The notes: generated by a model not told the origin, from the sequence alone. 5,929 nt of DNA from Gammaproteobacteria bacterium (GCA_030040525.1 JASHTN010000256.1:1-5929); one strand, 5' to 3'. Positions 1 to 5,776 are shown, counted from the stretch's first letter. Program-made: numbers and translations.

Positions 1-1
1 C

Positions 2-667
2 CGGCACGCCAAACACGCGGAAGGCTCGGTGCTGGTGGAGTTCGGCGACACCCAGGTGCTGTGCACCGCCAGCGTCGAGGACACGGTGCCGCAGTTCCTG
101 CGCGGCAAGGCGCAGGGCTGGATCACCGCCGAGTACGGCATGCTGCCGCGCTCGACTCACACGCGCTCGGCGCGCGAGGCGACGCGCGGCCGGCAGAGCG
201 GCCGGACGCTCGAGATCCAGCGGCTCATCGGCCGCTCGCTGCGCGCGGTCGCCGACCTGCGCGCGCTCGGCGAGCGCACCATCACGCTCGACTGCGACGT
301 GCTGCAGGCTGACGGCGGCACGCGCACCGCCGCCATCACCGGCGGCTACGTGGCGCTCGCCGAAGCCTGCGAGCGGCTGGTCGAGCGGCGCGAGATCGCG
401 GCGAGCTTTCTGCACGGTCAGGTGGCCGCGGTCTCGGTCGGCATCGTCGGCGGAGTGCCGGTGCTCGACCTCGATTACGCCGAGGACTCGCAGGCCGAGA
501 CCGACATGAACGTCGTGATGAACAACGGCGGAGCGTTCGTCGAGATCCAGGGCACCGCCGAGGGCCACGCGTTCCGGCGCCACGAGCTCGATGCGCTGCT
601 GAATCTCGCCGCCCACGGCATCGGCGAGCTACTGGCGCTGCAGGCGCAGGCGCTGCGGGAGCTGTGA
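2..667 (+). CDS. rph: Ribonuclease PH, 5'-truncated by the window edge
   Basis: RNase PH is the phosphorolytic 3'-to-5' exoribonuclease that trims the 3' ends of tRNA precursors in the cytoplasm; the active form is a ring-shaped hexamer. The frame is open from base 2 (RHAKHAEGSVLVEFGD), so the first in-window GTG at 29 is internal and about 17 N-terminal residues lie outside; 221 codons are visible against a usual length near 240. Family blocks appear in order: VEFGDTQVLCTASVE, GWITAEYGMLPRSTHTR, GRQSGRTLEIQRLIGRSLR, LDCDVLQADGGTRTAAITGG, LDLDYAEDSQAETDMN and GAFVEIQGTAEG. These include the Arg-rich phosphate and RNA-binding segment and the conserved acidic active-site residues. The stop TGA overlaps the rdgB start (GTGA), which suggests translational coupling. 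Nothing looks damaged. Identification is secure; only the N-terminus is unseen. Confidence 0.96.
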   Translation, partial: RHAKHAEGSVLVEFGDTQVLCTASVEDTVPQFLRGKAQGWITAEYGMLPRSTHTRSAREATRGRQSGRTLEIQRLIGRSLRAVADLRALGERTITLDCDVLQADGGTRTAAITGGYVALAEACERLVERREIAASFLHGQVAAVSVGIVGGVPVLDLDYAEDSQAETDMNVVMNNGGAFVEIQGTAEGHAFRRHELDALLNLAAHGIGELLALQAQALREL

Positions 668-1290
668 GCCGGGTCATCCTGGCCAGCTGCAACGCCGGCA
701 AGCTGCGCGAGCTGGCCGCGCTGCTCGCGCCGGCGGGTTTCGAGCTCGTGCCCCAGGATGCGCTCGGCGTTGCGCCCGTAGCCGAGACCGGCGCGACCTT
801 CCGCGACAATGCCCTCATCAAGGCGCGGCACGCCGCGCACGCCAGCGGACTTGCGGCGCTCGCCGACGACTCGGGGCTCGAGGTGGACGCTCTCGGCGGG
901 CGCCCCGGCGTGCACTCGGCGCGCTACGCGCGCGACGGCGCGAGCGATGCCGAGAACCTCGCGCGGCTGCTCGCGGAGCTCGCCGCGGTGCCGCTGCCGC
1001 AGCGCCGCGCGCGCTACCAGTGCGTGATCGTCTGGCTGAGCGGGCCTAAGGACGCCGCGCCGCTCGTGGCGCGGGGCACCTGGGAGGGACACATTGCGCT
1101 CGGGCCGCGCGGCAGCGGCGGTTTCGGCTACGACCCGGTGTTCGTGCCGGCGGGCGGGGAGCGCACCGCAGCGGAGCTGCCCGCGGCGGAGAAGAACGCC
1201 GTGAGCCACCGCGGGCAGGCGCTGCAGGCGCTGCTCGGGCAGCTGCGCGCCGCGGGCCTCACCGCCCCGGCGTATATTCGCGCCCCATGA
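664..1290 (+). CDS. rdgB: XTP/dITP pyrophosphatase (Ham1/RdgB family)
   Basis: This enzyme hydrolyses non-canonical purine triphosphates (dITP, XTP, ITP) to the monophosphate and pyrophosphate, keeping hypoxanthine and xanthine out of DNA and RNA. The 208-residue product has the usual family length. It shows the N-terminal nucleotide-binding motif SCNAGKLRE (residues 8-16), ETGATFRDNALIKA (41-54), LADDSGLEVDALGGRPGVHSARYA (66-89) with the catalytic-type Asp69, GSGGFGYDPVFVP (150-162) and the closing EKNAVSHRGQAL (176-187). The start is GTG at 664, four bases inside the end of rph; it is chosen because the N-terminal motif sits directly behind it and no good upstream start exists. The 3' end overlaps gmk by ATGA. 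The gene therefore appears translated as part of an rph-rdgB-gmk message. All key residues are present. Confidence 0.96.
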   Translation: MSRVILASCNAGKLRELAALLAPAGFELVPQDALGVAPVAETGATFRDNALIKARHAAHASGLAALADDSGLEVDALGGRPGVHSARYARDGASDAENLARLLAELAAVPLPQRRARYQCVIVWLSGPKDAAPLVARGTWEGHIALGPRGSGGFGYDPVFVPAGGERTAAELPAAEKNAVSHRGQALQALLGQLRAAGLTAPAYIRAP

Positions 1291-1904
1291 AGCGCGGCCG
1301 GCTGTTCGTGATCGCCGCCCCGTCGGGCGCCGGCAAGACCTCGCTCGTCAAAGCGCTGCTCGCGCGGCTGCCGCAGCTGCGACTGTCGATCTCGCACACC
1401 ACCCGCACGCGCCGGCCGACGGAGACTCAGGGTCTCGAGTATCACTTCGTGACGCCCGCGGAGTTCGAACAGCTCACCGCGCGCGGCGAGTTCCTCGAGC
1501 ACGCGCGGGTGTTCGACAATCTCTACGGCACCTCGCGCGCCTACGTCGAGGGCCAGCTCGCGCAGGGAGGTGACGTGATGCTCGAAATCGACTGGCAGGG
1601 CGCGCAGCAGGTGCGGCGCGCCATGCCGCAGTGCGTGAGCATCTTCATCCTGCCGCCGTCGCGGCAGGCGCTCGCCGAGCGCCTCGCGCGCCGGGCCACC
1701 GACACCCCGGAGGTCATCGCGCGGCGCCTGCGCGACGCCGCTGCCGACATGTCCCACTACCGCGAGTTCGACTACGTCGTGGTGAACGACGATTTCGAGC
1801 GGGCTGTCGCCGAGCTCATCGACATCGTGGCGGGCCGCGGGGATCAGTTGCGCAGCGACCGGGTGCAGCTCGCGGGACTGCTCGACGAGCTGTTGCCGCC
1901 CTGA
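1287..1904 (+). CDS. gmk: Guanylate kinase
   Basis: Guanylate kinase phosphorylates GMP or dGMP with ATP to GDP or dGDP, a step in purine nucleotide synthesis and in recycling guanine nucleotides to the (p)ppGpp precursor pool. The 205-residue protein shows the P-loop APSGAGKTS (residues 11-19) and the GMP-binding segment SISHTTRTRRP (34-44), with Ser36, Arg40 and Arg43 matching positions that contact GMP in the family. It also has GEFLEHARVFDNLYGTS (67-83), VMLEIDWQGAQQVR (97-110) and the lid-type RRATDTPEVIARRL (134-147). The ATG at 1287 overlaps the rdgB stop. In many gammaproteobacteria the next gene is rpoZ, but here a 3.9-kb stretch intervenes before rpoZ at 5815. The gene itself looks complete. 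Confidence 0.97.
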   Translation: MKRGRLFVIAAPSGAGKTSLVKALLARLPQLRLSISHTTRTRRPTETQGLEYHFVTPAEFEQLTARGEFLEHARVFDNLYGTSRAYVEGQLAQGGDVMLEIDWQGAQQVRRAMPQCVSIFILPPSRQALAERLARRATDTPEVIARRLRDAAADMSHYREFDYVVVNDDFERAVAELIDIVAGRGDQLRSDRVQLAGLLDELLPP

Positions 1905-1923
1905 CGGGCCGCGGACGGGTGCG

Positions 1924-3141
1924 ATGCTGCACGAAGACACGGTGATCGCAACGCTCGCGCTCGGCCTGGCGTTCGCCTTCGTCTTCGGGCTGCTGGCGGT
2001 GCGGCTGCGCCTGTCGCCGCTCGTCGGCTACCTGGTGGCCGGCATCGCGCTGAGTCCCAACACCCCGGGCCTGGTCGCCGATACGCACATCGCGCCGCAG
2101 CTGGCCGAGATCGGGGTGATGCTGCTCATGTTCGGAGTCGGCACGCACTTCTCGCTCCGCGACCTCATCGCCGTGCGCAGGGTCGCGATTCCCGGCGCGC
2201 TCGCCCAGATCGCCGTGGCTACCGCGCTCGGCATGGGCGTCGCGCACCTGTGGGGTTGGACCCCCGGCGCCGGGCTCATCTTCGCGCTGGCGCTCTCGGT
2301 GGCGAGCACGGTGGTGCTGCTGCGGGCGCTGGAGCAGCAGGGAACGCTAGCGAGCGAGGACGGCCGCATCGCCGTCGGCTGGCTGGTCGTCGAGGACCTG
2401 ATCACGGTGCTGGTCCTGGTGCTGCTGCCGGCGCTCGCTGCCCTGCTCGGCGGGGCGGCACCGGAGGGCGGCGGCTCTGCCGGCGCCGCCGGGCTTGCAC
2501 GCACGCTCGGCATCACGCTCGGCAAGGTCGCGCTCTTCGTCGCGCTCATGCTCGTCGTCGGCGCACGCGTCTTCCCCTGGATCCTCGCGCGCGTGGTGCG
2601 CACCGGCTCGCGTGAGCTCTTCACGCTCGCCGCAGTCGCGCTCGCGCTCGGTGTCGCTTACGGGGCGGCGAAGCTGTTCGGCGTCTCGGTGGCGCTCGGC
2701 GCCTTCTTTGCCGGCATGGTGATCAGCGGCACGGACGAGAGCCACACCGCCGCAACCTATCTGCAGCCGTTGCGCGATATGTTCTCGGCGCTGTTCTTCG
2801 TCGCCGTCGGCATGCTGTTCGACCCCGCGGTGCTCGTCCGCCACCCGCTCGAGGTCCTCGAGGTGCTCGCCATCATCATCGCCGGCAAAGCCGCCGCCGC
2901 GCTCCTCATCGTGCGCCTGCTCGGCCGGCCGCCCTCAACCGCGCTGACCGTGGCCGCCGGGCTCGCACAGATCGGCGAGTTCTCCTTCATCCTCGCGGTG
3001 ATGGGGGTGAGCCTGAAGCTATTGCCGCCCGAGGGTGAGAGCTACATCGTCGCGGGGGCGCTCTTCTCGATCGTGCTCAACCCGGTGCTCTTCGCGCTCG
3101 CCGGACGGCTCGGCCCGAGGCGCGCCGCGGCGCCCGTTTAG
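1924..3141 (+). CDS. YbaL-like CPA2 cation:proton antiporter, membrane domain only
   Basis: The product is a 405-residue polytopic inner-membrane protein of the CPA2 (KefB/KefC/YbaL) family, which exchanges K+ or Na+ for H+. Resemblance to E. coli YbaL runs along the whole length: LRLSPLVGYLVAG (28-40), IGVMLLMFGVGTHFSLRDL (73-91), ALSVASTVVLLRALE (123-137), the transport-site pair in VGWLVVEDL (Glu157-Asp158), TGSRELFTL, VALGAFFAGMV (256-266), LRDMFSALFFVAVGMLFDP, LAQIGEFSFILA (348-359) and LNPVLFAL (385-392). About a dozen hydrophobic segments are visible. From memory, full-length YbaL is near 560 residues and carries a C-terminal RCK/TrkA-N nucleotide-binding domain. This protein stops just after the last membrane helix with GRLGPRRAAAPV, and no RCK remnant follows the TAG in frame. 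It starts 19 bases after gmk with a weak ribosome site and is probably cotranscribed. Assignment to family is firm; the transported ion is not known. Confidence 0.88.
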   Translation: MLHEDTVIATLALGLAFAFVFGLLAVRLRLSPLVGYLVAGIALSPNTPGLVADTHIAPQLAEIGVMLLMFGVGTHFSLRDLIAVRRVAIPGALAQIAVATALGMGVAHLWGWTPGAGLIFALALSVASTVVLLRALEQQGTLASEDGRIAVGWLVVEDLITVLVLVLLPALAALLGGAAPEGGGSAGAAGLARTLGITLGKVALFVALMLVVGARVFPWILARVVRTGSRELFTLAAVALALGVAYGAAKLFGVSVALGAFFAGMVISGTDESHTAATYLQPLRDMFSALFFVAVGMLFDPAVLVRHPLEVLEVLAIIIAGKAAAALLIVRLLGRPPSTALTVAAGLAQIGEFSFILAVMGVSLKLLPPEGESYIVAGALFSIVLNPVLFALAGRLGPRRAAAPV

Positions 3142-3299
3142 GGTACTGCGTCACTTTGTGGCAAGGCGCGGTGTGGCACGGTGTTGCCTCGCGCAACTCT
3201 CGCTCTAGAGCAGAGCGATACGGCCGGCGGTAGTCGCTGCCACGACTACTGTCGTTCCACAACTAGCTCTTAAGTAGTTTCTTAAGCCAACTCGTATCT
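3142..3299. other. Intergenic stretch rich in inverted repeats
   Basis: This 158-base stretch follows the antiporter stop and marks the change from GC-rich coding DNA to the lower-GC island. No credible ORF was found. It contains the 10-base palindrome GCTCTAGAGC (about 3202-3211), a long hairpin at 3225-3254, and CTTAAG at 3269-3274 and 3281-3286, which can form a 6-bp stem over a TAGTTT loop. On the minus strand it seems to hold broken-frame remnants continuing the ORF at 3300-3626. Its right half may therefore be decayed coding sequence. Confidence 0.5.
3225..3254 (+). terminator. Hairpin downstream of the antiporter, possible transcript end
   Basis: A perfect 7-bp inverted repeat, GTAGTCG (3230-3236) and CGACTAC (3243-3249) over the loop CTGCCA, extends outward to 12 pairs if two G-U wobbles are allowed (3225-3236 with 3243-3254). 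It begins 83 bases after the antiporter stop and could end the rph-rdgB-gmk-antiporter message. There is no T run after it (TTCCACAAC follows), so it is not a classic intrinsic terminator; it could act only as a stabilising 3' hairpin. Confidence 0.35.
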
Positions 3300-3626
3300 T
3301 CAATGATTCAACGCATATCGGATACACCTGGCTTCTTCCGAACCTTTGTTTTCTTCCTTCCCATATGCGGCGATGTTCTTGTCACCGTGGTGGACCGCTG
3401 AAATCTTCCGCATGCATGTCTTTAGCTGTTCGTCCCGGCGGCTCTCGAACACTCTGTCTGCCGCGGCCCTTTGGCGCTCATTGGCGCGGGAACTCCTGAT
3501 TTGCACCCAAGCAAATATCACCGCGGCAAGCAAAACGGCTGTTTGACACCAATATGCATAGGTTTCGCCCAGAAGGTTGTGTTCGATTGGTGTTAGCGCT
3601 GGTGTACAGACTGTTGCCGTCTGCAT
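3300..3626 (-). CDS. Small membrane protein, DUF4760-like, probably truncated or a pseudogene
   Basis: From the ATG at 3626 the ORF encodes 108 residues. A short N-terminal stretch with IEHNLLGETYAYW is followed by one membrane segment (AVLLAAVIFAWVQI), a basic, charged, probably helical part (RSSRANERQRAAADRVFESRRDEQLKT in pieces) and a tail ending EEARCIRYALNH. Overall this resembles the front of DUF4760-type proteins, where a segment like LNxYE normally follows near this point. Here TGA follows LNH directly. RYELA is readable just past it in the same frame before a TAA, and LRASCGTTVV is readable in another frame at 3244-3273. This suggests a frame-broken remnant. A G-rich stretch (TTTGGGGGGCAT) precedes the ATG; a TTG start at 3656 is possible but lies inside a hairpin. 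GC content is well below the neighbours, suggesting transferred DNA. The family match is from memory and uncertain. Confidence 0.45.
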   Translation of the reverse strand: MQTATVCTPALTPIEHNLLGETYAYWCQTAVLLAAVIFAWVQIRSSRANERQRAAADRVFESRRDEQLKTCMRKISAVHHGDKNIAAYGKEENKGSEEARCIRYALNH

Positions 3627-3635
3627 ATGCCCCCC

Positions 3636-3667
3636 AAACGAAACGAGGGCCAGCAATGGCCCTCGTT
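3636..3667 (-). terminator. Intrinsic-terminator-like hairpin (minus strand)
   Basis: AACGAGGGCC (3642-3651) and GGCCCTCGTT (3658-3667) form a perfect 10-bp stem over a 6-base loop. Read on the minus strand, the stem is followed by TTTCGTTTG, a moderately T-rich tail; on the plus strand the following bases are not T-rich. It therefore fits best as the end of a minus-strand transcript coming from the right, such as the message of the 3834-5438 gene or a short transcript from 3668-3833. It lies only 15 bases ahead of the ATG at 3626, so it would block read-through into that ORF. Confidence 0.6.
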
Positions 3668-3833
3668 AGCGATCACCGATTGGCGCGCGAGACCCTACTA
3701 AAATCCCTCGTCGTCATCTTGAAAGCAGGCGTGCATGCGGCACCTCCAGGCAACTCTATGGGGCCAATACCGCATAAAACGCACGGGCCGGCCTTCTGCT
3801 CTGTCTAAATCGCCCTGTCCATCGCATTTTAAC
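3668..3833. other. Low-GC intergenic segment with short ORFs
   Basis: This is the gap between the terminator-like hairpin and the stop of the GloVer-repeat gene. No gene of convincing length is seen. It contains the 8-base palindrome GGCCGGCC (3786-3793), a micro-ORF on the minus strand (listed separately) and other short open stretches in several frames. Among these, a minus-strand frame reads PCVLCGIGPIELPGG and then MTTRDFSRVSRANR before a TGA, with no good start codon. These open stretches may be chance or decayed coding DNA. Confidence 0.4.
3698..3736 (-). CDS. Possible 12-codon micro-ORF with strong ribosome site
   Basis: The minus-strand ORF reads MHACFQDDDEGF followed by TAG. GGAGGTG lies directly upstream (plus-strand 3741-3747), with six bases between GGAGG and the ATG, which is near-ideal spacing. 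An in-frame ATG further up (3775) would give 25 residues but has no comparable ribosome site. The stop is 30 bases before the terminator-like hairpin at 3642-3667. It could be a leader peptide or a very small protein, or the ribosome site could be coincidental. No similarity to a known peptide is claimed. Confidence 0.25.
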   Translation of the reverse strand: MHACFQDDDEGF

Positions 3834-5438
3834 TTAATCTTGATCAGGGCAGTACCCTGCTTTGAAGGTCCGGATGCGGCGGCGCGGCGCCGGCATATGG
3901 CGCCAGAGGAGCACGAGCAGCAGCGCGGCGAGCGGCCACGGGCTCACGGAGCCGCCGCCGCCGTGGAAATAGGCCGGCGCCGGCGGCGTGCCCGGCGTGG
4001 TCACGGTGACGACGTTCGACAATCCGCTGGTACCACTGAGGCCGCCGGCGTCCACCCAGGCGACCGCGAAGTAGTAGGTCGTGCCCGGCGCGAGATTGCT
4101 GAAGCTCGCACTGGTGCCGGTTACGGCAGCGAGCGGTTGCGGATTGAAGCCGCCGTTCGCCTGCCAGTCGAAAGCGCTCGCCGCGTACACGTTGTACGCC
4201 GTGCCACCACCACCGGTGCTCCAGGTCAGTGCGACCGTGCCGCTGCTGTTGCTGCTGCCGGTGAGGCTGACGGGGGCTAACGGAATGCCGCTACCGAATT
4301 CGAACACCGTACCGAGGCCGTCCAGACCGCCGGCGGAGGTGGTGCCGTAGAAGTCCCCGCTGGCCGCCTGCACTAGCGCGGCAGCCGGATTCTCCCCGTC
4401 GGCGACGGCGAAGGAATACAGGGTCGTCAGAGCGCCGCTCGTGGTGATCTCGAAGATGGTTCCCACGCTGCCGCTGCAGCGCCCCGCCGTCAGGCAGCCG
4501 TTCGTGCCGCCGCCGGTGGTGCCATAGAAGTCTCCGTCGGTCGCGTCGATCAGGCCGTTGGGCGCGAACCCGTCGCTCCCGCCCGTGAAGGAGTAGAGCG
4601 TCGTGAGCGTACCCGCCGGGGTGATTCTGAACACCGTGCCGCCGTTGTCCGCCCCGCCCGCGGAGGTCGTGCCGTAGAGGTTGCCGTCGGTGCCGAGCAC
4701 CAGCGCGGCGGCAGGCCACGCGCCATTGGTGCCGTCGAAGGAGACCAGTGTCGTCAATGCGCCGCTCGCCGTGATGCTGAACACGGTGCCGAGGTTGTCG
4801 GTGCCTCCCTGACTCGTAGTGCCGTAGAAGGCGCCTCCGGACAGCTGCAGCAAGGCCGCCTGCGGCAGCGCGCCGTCCGGCCCGCTGAAGTTGTGGAGCG
4901 TCGTGAGCGCGCCGGCCGGGGTGATGCGGTAGACGGTGCCAGCGCAGCTCGTGCCGCCGGTGGTCGTGCCATAGAAGTTGCCATCGCTGCCCTGCACCAC
5001 CGCGGAGTTGTAGATCGGGCAGGGATTGGCCGGGAACGAGGCTAGCACGCTGAACGCGCCGGCGAGGCTCAGCTTGAAGACGGTGCCGTTGTCGTAGGCG
5101 CCGCCGGCGGTCGTCGTGCCGTAGAGATTGCCGTCCGCGGCCTGAATGAGGTTCGACTGCGGGCCGATGCCGTCGGCGCTGTTGCTGAAGGTATAAAGCG
5201 TCGTCAGCGCGCCCGTCGGCGTCAGCCGAAAGATCGCGCCCGGCGGCGCGGCGGCAGTGCCGTAGAAATTGCCGTCGCTCGCCTGCACCAGCGAGCCCTG
5301 CGGTGAGCCGTCGGCCTGGCTGAGGAACCCCAGTGTGAGGAGCTGCGGCTCGGCCGGCTGCGCCGACGCTGCCGTCGGCCCGAGCCCGAGCGCCAACCCC
5401 GCCAGCACCACCGGCAAGCTGCAATCGCGCACGCGCAT
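3834..5438 (-). CDS. Secreted GloVer-repeat protein with FN3-like domain and Gly-rich C-terminal anchor
   Basis: The 534-residue protein starts with a Sec-type signal peptide: basic MRVR, a hydrophobic core, and AxA cleavage after ASA at 24-26. Residues about 33-382 hold seven repeats built on DGNFYGTTxxGG...GTVFxITPxGxLTTLYSF, with the FYGT-type blocks at 55, 102, 152, 201, 251, 301 and 360. This is the pattern of the Gloeo_Verruco (GloVer, TIGR03803) repeat, probably a beta-propeller-like fold. Residues about 386-481 look like a fibronectin type III domain (VALTWSTGG, TAYNVYAAS, LAPGTTYYFAVAWVDAGG). The C-terminus has GGGGS (493-497), a hydrophobic stretch (PWPLAALLLVLLW) and then RHMPAPRRRIR, like GlyGly-CTERM or similar sorting signals. 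The protein is therefore likely exported and processed or anchored in the envelope. The ATG at 5438 is preferred over the longer frame to 5594 because GGGAGGAA precedes it and the signal peptide begins there. Biochemical function is unknown. Confidence 0.86.
   Translation of the reverse strand: MRVRDCSLPVVLAGLALGLGPTAASAQPAEPQLLTLGFLSQADGSPQGSLVQASDGNFYGTAAAPPGAIFRLTPTGALTTLYTFSNSADGIGPQSNLIQAADGNLYGTTTAGGAYDNGTVFKLSLAGAFSVLASFPANPCPIYNSAVVQGSDGNFYGTTTGGTSCAGTVYRITPAGALTTLHNFSGPDGALPQAALLQLSGGAFYGTTSQGGTDNLGTVFSITASGALTTLVSFDGTNGAWPAAALVLGTDGNLYGTTSAGGADNGGTVFRITPAGTLTTLYSFTGGSDGFAPNGLIDATDGDFYGTTGGGTNGCLTAGRCSGSVGTIFEITTSGALTTLYSFAVADGENPAAALVQAASGDFYGTTSAGGLDGLGTVFEFGSGIPLAPVSLTGSSNSSGTVALTWSTGGGGTAYNVYAASAFDWQANGGFNPQPLAAVTGTSASFSNLAPGTTYYFAVAWVDAGGLSGTSGLSNVVTVTTPGTPPAPAYFHGGGGSVSPWPLAALLLVLLWRHMPAPRRRIRTFKAGYCPDQD
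4293..5342 (-). repeat. Seven tandem ~150-bp coding repeats (GloVer repeat region)
   Basis: The FYGT-type blocks begin near 5276, 5135, 4985, 4838, 4688, 4538 and 4361. This gives protein periods of 47, 50, 49, 50, 50 and 59 residues. Copies differ at many bases, so these are diverged protein repeats and not a recent DNA duplication. The last interval is longer because repeat 6 carries an extra loop containing CLTAGRC. Confidence 0.85.
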
Positions 5439-5443
5439 GGGGG

Positions 5444-5451
5444 TTCCTCCC
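5444..5451 (-). promoter_or_regulatory. Ribosome binding site of the GloVer-repeat gene
   Basis: The minus strand reads GGGAGGAACCCCC directly before the ATG at 5438, with seven bases between GGAGG and the start codon. This strong site decides the start in favour of the 534-residue product with an N-terminal signal peptide. Confidence 0.8.
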
Positions 5452-5493
5452 TGCGAAGCTGGTGCCAGATCGTAACGCGGCCCAGGGGAGCGG

Positions 5494-5520
5494 GTTGACG
5501 ACCCGGTCACAGGCGTCAAC
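5494..5520. promoter_or_regulatory. Inverted repeat, candidate operator upstream of the GloVer gene
   Basis: GTTGACG (5494-5500) and CGTCAAC (5514-5520) are perfect 7-base inverted half-sites separated by 13 bases, so their centres are 20 bases or about two helical turns apart. The element lies about 56 bases upstream of the GloVer start codon. If the weak TACGAT is the -10, it overlaps the -35 position. This geometry suits a dimeric DNA-binding regulator. No regulator is identified. Confidence 0.35.
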
Positions 5521-5760
5521 GTCGCGCAAGCCGCGAGCCGCAGACGGTAACGACCGTTGCCCCGGGAATGCGGGTCGCGGGCGGCCAGGAACACTGCTCG
5601 CCCAGCGGGGCGAGGGCGAACTGAATTTTCGAAGGTGAACCGCCCAGTCGTCGAGCCGCGCGCGTCCCAGTCGGCCGGTGAGGCGATAGGGATGCTGCGC
5701 GACGATCAGCTCGCCACCTCGAGTCCGCGGCGCCGCTGGCCCGGGGGGGTCTGTTTCGCT

Positions 5761-5766
5761 TATAGT
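5761..5766 (+). promoter_or_regulatory. Probable rpoZ promoter -10 element
   Basis: TATAGT matches the sigma-70 -10 consensus at five of six positions and stands out in very GC-rich DNA. It lies 48 bases before the rpoZ ATG. No good -35 is present at 16-18 bases upstream (the bases there are GC-rich), so recognition may rely on other contacts. Transcription would start near 5773. Confidence 0.5.
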
Positions 5767-5776
5767 TAAAGGCTCT

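Noticed and set aside
475..1209. Long minus-strand frames opposite rph, rdgB and gmk (also 1128-1940, 1816-2247 and 2347-2844)
   Set aside because: These are antisense shadows of well-identified genes caused by high GC; their composition is Arg/Ala/His-rich with no motifs.
3575..3600. GTTCGATT, resembling a tRNA T-loop
   Set aside because: The flanking bases cannot form the T stem, and no acceptor, anticodon or D arm is found around it.
3654..3656. TTG start giving a 118-residue version of the DUF4760-like ORF
   Set aside because: The codon lies at the loop of the 10-bp terminator-like hairpin; the ATG at 3626 follows a G-rich stretch and is more plausible.
3585..3670. GTTAGC sequences as possible integron attC core sites
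   Set aside because: They do not match the GTTRRRY core, and no paired RYYYAAC site with an imperfect hairpin was found at a suitable distance.
3554..3808. 84-codon plus-strand ORF in the low-GC island
   Set aside because: It runs across the terminator-like hairpin, has no ribosome site and no recognisable domain. It overlaps the minus-strand features that have better support.
3735..4280. 181-codon plus-strand ORF across the 3' end of the GloVer gene
   Set aside because: Mostly the antisense of the FN3-like and C-terminal coding region; Arg/Ala-rich with no motif.
4293..5342. Regular repeats that could suggest a CRISPR array or satellite DNA
   Set aside because: The period is about 150 bases with diverged copies that keep a protein motif in one frame; there are no short identical repeats with unique spacers.
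5439..5594. Upstream extension of the GloVer gene to an ATG at 5594
   Set aside because: The added 52 residues have no signal-like or domain features. The strong GGGAGGAA site and the signal peptide place the start at 5438.
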